Origin: Chryseolinea sp.
GTDB taxonomy: Bacteria; Bacteroidota; Bacteroidia; Cytophagales; Cyclobacteriaceae
Length of the DNA: 64,000 nt
Direction of reading: 5' to 3'
NCBI GenBank assembly: GCA_025923195.1
Contig: JAICGJ010000009.1
Coordinates: 1-64,000, forward strand
The notes under the pieces: model-generated
Database searches by the model: none
What the model saw: only the letters and a program-made list of their open reading frames with translations
Told to the model about the DNA's origin: nothing
In this document: piece after piece, positions 58,382-64,000 of the stretch
Layout: the number at the start of each line of letters is the position of its first letter
How positions within the stretch are numbered: position 1 is the stretch's first letter
Made by a program: the position numbers and the translations under genes

Positions 58382-59029
58382 ATGGAACAAGTGGAACAAT
58401 TGGATGTCAAGAAAAAGATTCTAAAGGCGGCTGAGAATCTTTTTATGAAGTATGGTGTGCGCAGTATATCGATGGATGACATATCGCGTCACCTGTCGGT
58501 GTCAAAGAAAACGCTGTATCAACATTTTGCTGATAAGGAAGATATTGTTTCAATGACCTGTCAGGCACATATTGAATCAATCGCAAGTCAGTTTTTAGAA
58601 ATCACCAGGAATTCGAAAAACGCGATCGACGAGCTTGCTAAGATTTCCCGATGTCTGAAAAAGAACACAGAGGATACAAATCCTTCTTTATTGTTTGACT
58701 TGCAAAAATATCATCCAAAAGCTTGGGGCGTCTGGTTGGACCACAAGAACAAATTTATTCGTGAGTCAGTCATAAGGAACTTGAAGCAAGGCATTGAAGA
58801 AGGCTATTACAGGGCTGAACTAAATGTGGATATTATAGCAGCCATGCGCCTGGAACTAGTGCAGCTGCCCTTTGATGACAATGTTTTTCCCACTTCGCGC
58901 TATAAGATCGCGGAGGTGCAAATGCAAATCTTCGATCACTTCGTACACGGAATCGTGACTGAAAAAGGAAGAAAACTTTATCAGAAGTATAAGGAAACGT
59001 CAGGTAACCAATCGGACTTGAATCATTAA
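58382..59029 (+). CDS. TetR/AcrR-family transcriptional regulator of the efflux operon
   Basis: A 215-residue repressor. The N-terminal helix-turn-helix is 'KKILKAAENLFMKYGVRSIS' followed by 'MDDISRHLSVSKKTLYQHFA', standard for TetR. The C-terminal ligand domain begins after 'DKEDIVSMT'. It is the first gene of an operon with the outer-membrane channel, adaptor and RND pump, spaced 17, 9 and 67 bases apart. The palindrome at 58331-58370 that covers its promoter should be its operator, so it would repress itself and the pump until a toxic ligand binds. The mRNA may be nearly leaderless. Confidence 0.93.
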   Translation: MEQVEQLDVKKKILKAAENLFMKYGVRSISMDDISRHLSVSKKTLYQHFADKEDIVSMTCQAHIESIASQFLEITRNSKNAIDELAKISRCLKKNTEDTNPSLLFDLQKYHPKAWGVWLDHKNKFIRESVIRNLKQGIEEGYYRAELNVDIIAAMRLELVQLPFDDNVFPTSRYKIAEVQMQIFDHFVHGIVTEKGRKLYQKYKETSGNQSDLNH

Positions 59030-59046
59030 TTCTCTCTACAACTATT

Positions 59047-60498
59047 ATGAAACGATTACTCTATACAATTTTAAGTCTAATGATAGCTCCGGCTTTGGTG
59101 CATGCCCAGTCTGGAACATCGAATAGCTTTACGTTGGACCAATGCATAAAGTATGCATTGGAAAATACTGTAGATGTCAAAAACGCGCGTGTCGATGAAC
59201 AAATCGCACTGGCGAAGGTGAGAGAAACAAGAGGGATAGGATTGCCGCAAATAGATGCCAGCGTAGGCGTAACACAGAATCAGAAGCTCCCGCGATTTTT
59301 CGGACCTAATACAACAGATTCCACTGCTTTTAGCTTCTTCCAGAACATTGAGGGAGCAAATGATGGCGATATCGTGGCTGGCAGAAACTTTTTCCAGCTG
59401 CCCAGCAGCGGTAATGCAGTTCTAAACATCAATCAAATTTTGTTCAACAGTTCCTATCTGGTGGGGTTGAAGGCTGCCAGCACCTATAAGGAACTGGCGA
59501 GGAAGACTACGGAACAGACGGAAATTGAAATTATTGAGTCTGTCATGAAAGCTTACTACGGGGTATTGGTAAACGACGAACGCATTTCACTGTTTGATAA
59601 TAACATCGCCAGGGTAGACTCTTTGCTTCGCACAACGCGTGCCCTAAATCAAAATGGATTCGCAGAAGAGATAGATGTTGACAGGATCCAGGTGACATTA
59701 AATAATCTGAAATCAGAACGGCTGAAGTTCGTTAATCTTCAAAACTTGAGCTTGGTGCTTTTGAAGTATCGAATGAACTATCCGATGGAACAGCCGCTCG
59801 CCGTTTCGGGAGATCTTAGTCAGCTGAGAGTAAATGAAAGACTGTTTGATGAATACCAGGAAGGCTGGGATTACAAAAATAGAATTGAATATAAAATGTT
59901 AGATACCGAACGTAAGCTGCTGGAACTGGATGTGAAGAATAAATATTCTTATTCGTTGCCCAACTTGTCAGGCTTTGCAAATCTGGGTTATTCAACCCAG
60001 TCACCAGATATCGGCGGTTTATTTAAGACAAACACCAACATAAATGACAATGGGTTCATCGGGCCCGATAAATGGTACAGTTACTCAACCTTTGGTGTTA
60101 CATTAAACATCCCCATCTTCAGCGGGTTGCAACGCACCTATCAGGTTCAGCAGTCGAAACTCGCCTTGCTGAAGGTTGAAAATAGTTTCACATCACTGAA
60201 GCAGAGTATTGACCTGAGCATACAGCAAAATACAGTGACCTACAAGAACTCTCTCGAGACACTACGGTCGCAGGATGAAAATATGAAACTGGCAGAGAAG
60301 GTAGCACGCGTTACCAAAATAAAATATGAGCAAGGTGTGGGCTCTAACATTGAAGTTATCGATGCAGAGAGCAGTTTGCGTGAAGCTCAGGTAAACTATT
60401 ACAATGCTTTGTTTGATGCGATAATCTCGAAGATTGACCTCGACAAAGCTTTTGCTAAAATCGATCCAACCGATTATGTCACGACGACCACTAAATAA
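59047..60498 (+). CDS. TolC-family outer-membrane efflux protein
   Basis: A 483-residue outer-membrane channel subunit. The signal peptide is MKRLLYTILSLMIAPALVHAQ. The two TolC repeats start 'FTLDQCIKYALENTVDVKNA' and at about residue 250, and the C-terminal 'IKYEQGVGSNIEVIDAESSL' with 'REAQVNYYNALFDAIISKID' is characteristic. It would form the exit duct for the RND pump. It starts 17 bases after the TetR stop. Confidence 0.93.
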   Translation: MKRLLYTILSLMIAPALVHAQSGTSNSFTLDQCIKYALENTVDVKNARVDEQIALAKVRETRGIGLPQIDASVGVTQNQKLPRFFGPNTTDSTAFSFFQNIEGANDGDIVAGRNFFQLPSSGNAVLNINQILFNSSYLVGLKAASTYKELARKTTEQTEIEIIESVMKAYYGVLVNDERISLFDNNIARVDSLLRTTRALNQNGFAEEIDVDRIQVTLNNLKSERLKFVNLQNLSLVLLKYRMNYPMEQPLAVSGDLSQLRVNERLFDEYQEGWDYKNRIEYKMLDTERKLLELDVKNKYSYSLPNLSGFANLGYSTQSPDIGGLFKTNTNINDNGFIGPDKWYSYSTFGVTLNIPIFSGLQRTYQVQQSKLALLKVENSFTSLKQSIDLSIQQNTVTYKNSLETLRSQDENMKLAEKVARVTKIKYEQGVGSNIEVIDAESSLREAQVNYYNALFDAIISKIDLDKAFAKIDPTDYVTTTTK

Positions 60499-60507
60499 GT
60501 ACCTCCT

Positions 60508-61653
60508 ATGAAAAATATATTGAATATGAATTCTACTATGTACACCCGTTTATTGATAGTTGTCGCAGTCGCGATCTTGGCTGCCTGCAGCGCAGCCACT
60601 CCGGATGACAAGCAAGCTCAGCTAAAAAAATTAAAGGAACAACAGGCTGACATAACAAAACAAGTGCAGCAATTGGAAAAAGAGATCGCAGCCGCAAATC
60701 CTGAGGAAGCTAATGTGAAGACTAAGGATGTAGCCGTAACGGAGGTTACACCCAAAATATTTGACCATTATGTACAAACTCAGGGCAAGGTTGAAGCTGA
60801 AGATAATATTTCCGTCAGCGCTAAATCTCCTGGGGTGATAATTGCCGTGTATGTCAATGAAGGACAACACGTCTCCAAGGGCCAAGTGTTGGCGCAAATC
60901 GATAATGCTGTGATATTGCGGAATATTGAATCCCTGAAAACCCAATTGGAATTGGCACAGACGGTTTACGAACGTCAGAAGAATCTCTGGGATCAGAAGA
61001 TTGGAACTGAAGTGCAATTTCTACAAGCCAAAAACACGAAGGAGAATCTCGAAAGACAGGTTGAGTCATTGCAGGAACAAAATGACATGATGCGGATAAA
61101 GTCGCCCATCAGTGGAACTGTTGACGAGGTTATCGCGAAGATTGGGGAGGCTGTTCAGCCAGGTCAACCCGCGGTGCGCGTTGTCAACACTTCGGATTTG
61201 AAAATTGCAGCCAATGTTTCTGAGGCCTATGTAACGGATATTAAAAAGGGCAACAAAGTTTTGGTTACCATTCCCGAATTGAAAAAGGATTTGGAATCAA
61301 AGGTGACGTTTGTCGGAAGGACCATCGACCCTCTTTCTCGCACGTTTGCTGTTGAGGTTGCTTTGCCTTCTGAGGCCAACCTCCGGCCTAACATGACCGG
61401 TGTAATTCGGGTGGTTTTTCATACTGAACCTTCAGCAATTACAATACCTATCAATGTTGTACAGAGTATCAATGAAGAAAAGATCGTATTCGTGGCAGAG
61501 ACAAAAGGAAAGAATACTGTGGCCCGTAAGAAAGTTGTCAGGGTTGAAGGCGTATATAACGGACAGGCACAGGTGAGTGGGCTGGCGCCGGGAGACAAGG
61601 TTATAACCTTTGGATATCAGGGTCTGAACGACGGCGAATTTGTCAAAATATAA
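60508..61653 (+). CDS. RND efflux periplasmic adaptor (membrane fusion) lipoprotein
   Basis: A 381-residue HlyD/AcrA-type adaptor. The N-terminus carries a lipobox (ILAACSAATPD, Cys27), then a coiled coil (about 33-60, 'KKLKEQQADITKQVQQLEKE'), a lipoyl/barrel-sandwich half 'VSAKSPGVIIAVYVNEGQHV', an alpha-hairpin, the second half 'RIKSPISGTVDEVIAKIGEA', beta-barrel 'RPNMTGVIRVV' and membrane-proximal domain. An additional N-terminal helix pair before the lipoyl domain is longer than in AcrA. It bridges the pump and the TolC-like channel. A 13-bp hairpin follows its stop. Confidence 0.92.
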   Translation: MKNILNMNSTMYTRLLIVVAVAILAACSAATPDDKQAQLKKLKEQQADITKQVQQLEKEIAAANPEEANVKTKDVAVTEVTPKIFDHYVQTQGKVEAEDNISVSAKSPGVIIAVYVNEGQHVSKGQVLAQIDNAVILRNIESLKTQLELAQTVYERQKNLWDQKIGTEVQFLQAKNTKENLERQVESLQEQNDMMRIKSPISGTVDEVIAKIGEAVQPGQPAVRVVNTSDLKIAANVSEAYVTDIKKGNKVLVTIPELKKDLESKVTFVGRTIDPLSRTFAVEVALPSEANLRPNMTGVIRVVFHTEPSAITIPINVVQSINEEKIVFVAETKGKNTVARKKVVRVEGVYNGQAQVSGLAPGDKVITFGYQGLNDGEFVKI

Positions 61654-61664
61654 ATCGGAAATTG

Positions 61665-61694
61665 AATACGACGATGCGTTAGCATCGTCGTATT
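61665..61694 (+). promoter_or_regulatory. 13-bp hairpin between adaptor and pump genes
   Basis: AATACGACGATGC (61665-61677), loop GTTA, and GCATCGTCGTATT (61682-61694) are perfectly complementary. No long T-run follows, so it may attenuate or protect the message rather than stop it, adjusting pump level against adaptor level. Confidence 0.7.
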
Positions 61695-61720
61695 AATATT
61701 TGCTATTAATCTCTACAAGT

Positions 61721-64000
61721 ATGCAAGACATCGAAAAAGAATTCAAACCCACCAGTTGGGCGATCGATAATAAAATAAGTATTTATGTTGCGACAGTATT
61801 GATTTGCATCGCAGGTATAGTTACCTATAACAAACTGCCTAAGGAAAGCTTCCCTGAAGTGGTCTTCCCACAGATCTACGTACTTACCATATATCAGGGT
61901 GCACCACCAACTGACATTGAAAACCTCATCACCAAACAAATTGAAAAGGAAATCAAATCGATAAATGGTGTCAAGGAAATAGTGAGTAACTCTGTTCAGA
62001 ACTATTCGAGCGTCATAATCGAATTTGAAACAGATATTGATGTAACAGAGGCCAAGCGAGATGTGCAGGACGCCGTAAACCGGGCGAAGACAGAATTGCC
62101 TGCACTTGAAAAGGATCCCGAAGTATATGAGATTGATATCTCGGAGCTTCCCATCATGAACGTAAATCTCTCCGGTAATTATGATCTGCAGACTCTGAAG
62201 CGGTATGCAGAAATGATGCAGGACAAAATTGAAACAGTAAAAGAAATTCGCCGGGTGGATATTGTTGGAGCACTTGATCGCGAAATACAGATTAACGTTG
62301 ACCTCTTTAAAGCCGCTTCAGCCGGTGTAAGCCTCAACGACATTTCATCGGCGATAGGGCAGGAGAATGTCATAATTCCCGGAGGACAGCTTTCCGTAGC
62401 AGGTGTGAAACGTTCACTTAGCGTCAGCGGAGAGTATGTAGATGCATCCGAAATGGCGAATACCATAGTCGGATCCATCAGGGGCGCAAAGGTTTATCTC
62501 AAAGACGTTGCAGAAGTTGTCGACACCCATAAAGAACAAGAAAGTTTTGCGCGTTTGGACAAGAAAAATGTCATTACGCTTAACGTCATCAAACGGAGTG
62601 GTGAAAACCTAATCCTCGCATCCGATGCGATCACCGAGATCATTAATGATTATGAGGAAAACATTCTTCCTCCCGGTCTGGATGTTACAATTACCGCAGA
62701 TCAGTCAGACAACACAAGGGTTACCCTTCACGACCTTATCAATACGATTATTATAGGCTTCATTTTGGTAACTGTGATCCTCATGTTTTTCATGGGGGCA
62801 ACCAATGCCATATTTGTAGGTCTATCTGTTCCTCTTTCAAGTTTTATTGCCTTCTTAGTATTCCCGGTCATCGATTTTACATTAAATATGATGACCCTGT
62901 TCTCGTTCTTGCTCGCGTTGGGTATCGTAGTGGACGACGCCATCGTGGTGATTGAAAATACGCACAGGGTGTTTGACAATGGAAAAGTACCTATACGGAA
63001 GGCGGCCAAAATTGCGGCAGGTGAAGTCTTCCTCCCTGTATTTTCGGGGACATTAGTTGTGTTGGCTCCGTTCATCCCGTTAGCATTCTGGCCAGGCGTC
63101 ATCGGTAAATTCATGATGTATCTCCCAGTCACCTTGATCATCGCGTTGTTGGCTTCATTGCTTGTGGCATACATTATCAACCCGGTATTTGCCGCGGATT
63201 TCATGAAGCCTCATGATCATGAAAGCAACAAAAAACCGACGATTACAAAAGGATTTAAAGTTACGGCGGTGATTTTTGGGGCAATTGCACTGGTGTCGTA
63301 TATCATTGGCGTTGTGGGGGTAGGAAATCTTGCTGTATTTTTATTTGCTCTGTATGCGCTTCACCACTTCTTTATTTCTGGAGTGATCACGCGCTTCCAG
63401 ACAAATACATGGCCAAGCGTGCAGCGTGGTTATAAGAACCTGGTTGCCTGGTGCCTCACCAGATACAGACCCATCGGTATTGTAGCAGGAATTGTTGTTC
63501 TGTTTGTCTTTTCAATTGTATTCACTATGATACGGAAGCCACCCGTAGTATTTTTTCCTCAGGGAGATCCCAATTTTATCTTTGCTTACATTAGAATGCC
63601 TATAGGAACGGATCAGAGAATCACGGATTCCATTACACAGGTGGTAGAAAATCGTGTATTAAGCGTTGTAGGTGAAAATAACCCCATCGTCGAGTCAGTC
63701 ATTTCAAATGTTGCAATTGGAGCAAGTGAAGACCCTATGGAAGGTGGCGGAACGCTAGGCAGCCCGCATTTGGGCAAGGTCTCCGTTGCCTTTGTAAAAT
63801 TTTCACAACGGGATGGCAAGAGCACAAGAGTCTATATGGACAAGATCCGGGAAGCAGTGCAAGGGGTCAAAGGCGCCGAAATCTCCGTTAATCAGGAGCA
63901 AGGGGGTCCACCTACAGGAAAGCCTATCAACATAGAAGTTTCTGCAGACGAATTTGAATTGCTCGCGACTACGTCAGCTCGGCTGAAGCGATATCTGGAT
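61721..64000 (+). CDS. RND efflux pump, inner-membrane subunit (partial, runs off the end)
   Basis: The first 760 residues of an AcrB-family proton-driven pump; the frame is open to the last base, so the 3' end is missing (full proteins are about 1000-1150 residues). Features in order: a first membrane helix ('NKISIYVATVLICIAGIVTY'), porter domain beginning 'ESFPEVVFPQIYVLTIYQGA', 'LGIVVDDAIVVIENTHRVF' with the proton-relay Asp pair, and 'GVIGKFMMYLPVTLIIALLA'. A long hydrophobic insert near residues 510-540 ('VIFGAIALVSYIIGVVGVGN') is seen in some Bacteroidota relatives. Substrate unknown. Confidence 0.93.
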   Translation, partial: MQDIEKEFKPTSWAIDNKISIYVATVLICIAGIVTYNKLPKESFPEVVFPQIYVLTIYQGAPPTDIENLITKQIEKEIKSINGVKEIVSNSVQNYSSVIIEFETDIDVTEAKRDVQDAVNRAKTELPALEKDPEVYEIDISELPIMNVNLSGNYDLQTLKRYAEMMQDKIETVKEIRRVDIVGALDREIQINVDLFKAASAGVSLNDISSAIGQENVIIPGGQLSVAGVKRSLSVSGEYVDASEMANTIVGSIRGAKVYLKDVAEVVDTHKEQESFARLDKKNVITLNVIKRSGENLILASDAITEIINDYEENILPPGLDVTITADQSDNTRVTLHDLINTIIIGFILVTVILMFFMGATNAIFVGLSVPLSSFIAFLVFPVIDFTLNMMTLFSFLLALGIVVDDAIVVIENTHRVFDNGKVPIRKAAKIAAGEVFLPVFSGTLVVLAPFIPLAFWPGVIGKFMMYLPVTLIIALLASLLVAYIINPVFAADFMKPHDHESNKKPTITKGFKVTAVIFGAIALVSYIIGVVGVGNLAVFLFALYALHHFFISGVITRFQTNTWPSVQRGYKNLVAWCLTRYRPIGIVAGIVVLFVFSIVFTMIRKPPVVFFPQGDPNFIFAYIRMPIGTDQRITDSITQVVENRVLSVVGENNPIVESVISNVAIGASEDPMEGGGTLGSPHLGKVSVAFVKFSQRDGKSTRVYMDKIREAVQGVKGAEISVNQEQGGPPTGKPINIEVSADEFELLATTSARLKRYLD

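Overview
The window comes from a Bacteroidota chromosome, most likely of the Cytophagales type; this is an inference. The signs are hybrid two-component systems with periplasmic beta-propellers, many lipoproteins, promoters of the TTTG / TAnnTTTG type, and a flexirubin/aryl-polyene pigment cluster. I see no rRNA, tRNA, CRISPR array or insertion sequence.

Layout. (1) 1-10.1 kb: a duplicated module, twice 'small IPT-domain lipoprotein + giant hybrid sensor/AraC regulator', each lipoprotein preceded by the same inverted repeat at the same distance from its start codon. (2) 10.1-16.9 kb: mixed housekeeping and accessory genes (membrane protein and divergent HxlR regulator, CDF metal exporter, SMP-30-like lipoprotein, a gene remnant, a LolD/FtsX-like ABC exporter with a small secreted partner). 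(3) 17.3-42.7 kb: a colinear, tightly overlapping plus-strand pigment cluster of 22 genes. Tyrosine ammonia-lyase would make 4-coumarate and an AMP-dependent ligase would activate it. Three complete ketosynthases, one chain-length-factor-like protein and a half-length ketosynthase, with two ACPs, a ketoreductase and two dehydratases, would extend it to a polyene. A methyltransferase and a flavin halogenase/hydroxylase would decorate it. LPLAT, MMPL-acyltransferase-methyltransferase fusion, LolA-like, lipoprotein, glycosyltransferase, deacetylase and C45 acyltransferase-like genes would attach it to a lipid and move it to the outer membrane. A phosphopantetheinyl transferase would prime the ACPs. 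No darA/darB resorcinol genes are in the window. (4) 42.7-57.1 kb: coiled-coil lipoprotein, BNR-repeat protein, adenosylhomocysteinase, sugar transporter, ECF sigma/anti-sigma pair, an NtrC-type regulator facing a phosphorelay kinase, and a DASS carrier. (5) 57.2-64 kb: a second ECF sigma factor, then a TetR-controlled RND efflux operon that runs off the end.

The main points worth follow-up are an apparent -1 frameshift at an A11 run that splits a glycosyltransferase-DUF2062 gene inside the pigment cluster; a set of intergenic heptanucleotide repeats, each locus with its own 7-mer, several in inverted arms; the duplicated lipoprotein/sensor module with its shared operator-like palindrome; and a 14-bp-arm palindrome overlapping the TetR promoter.
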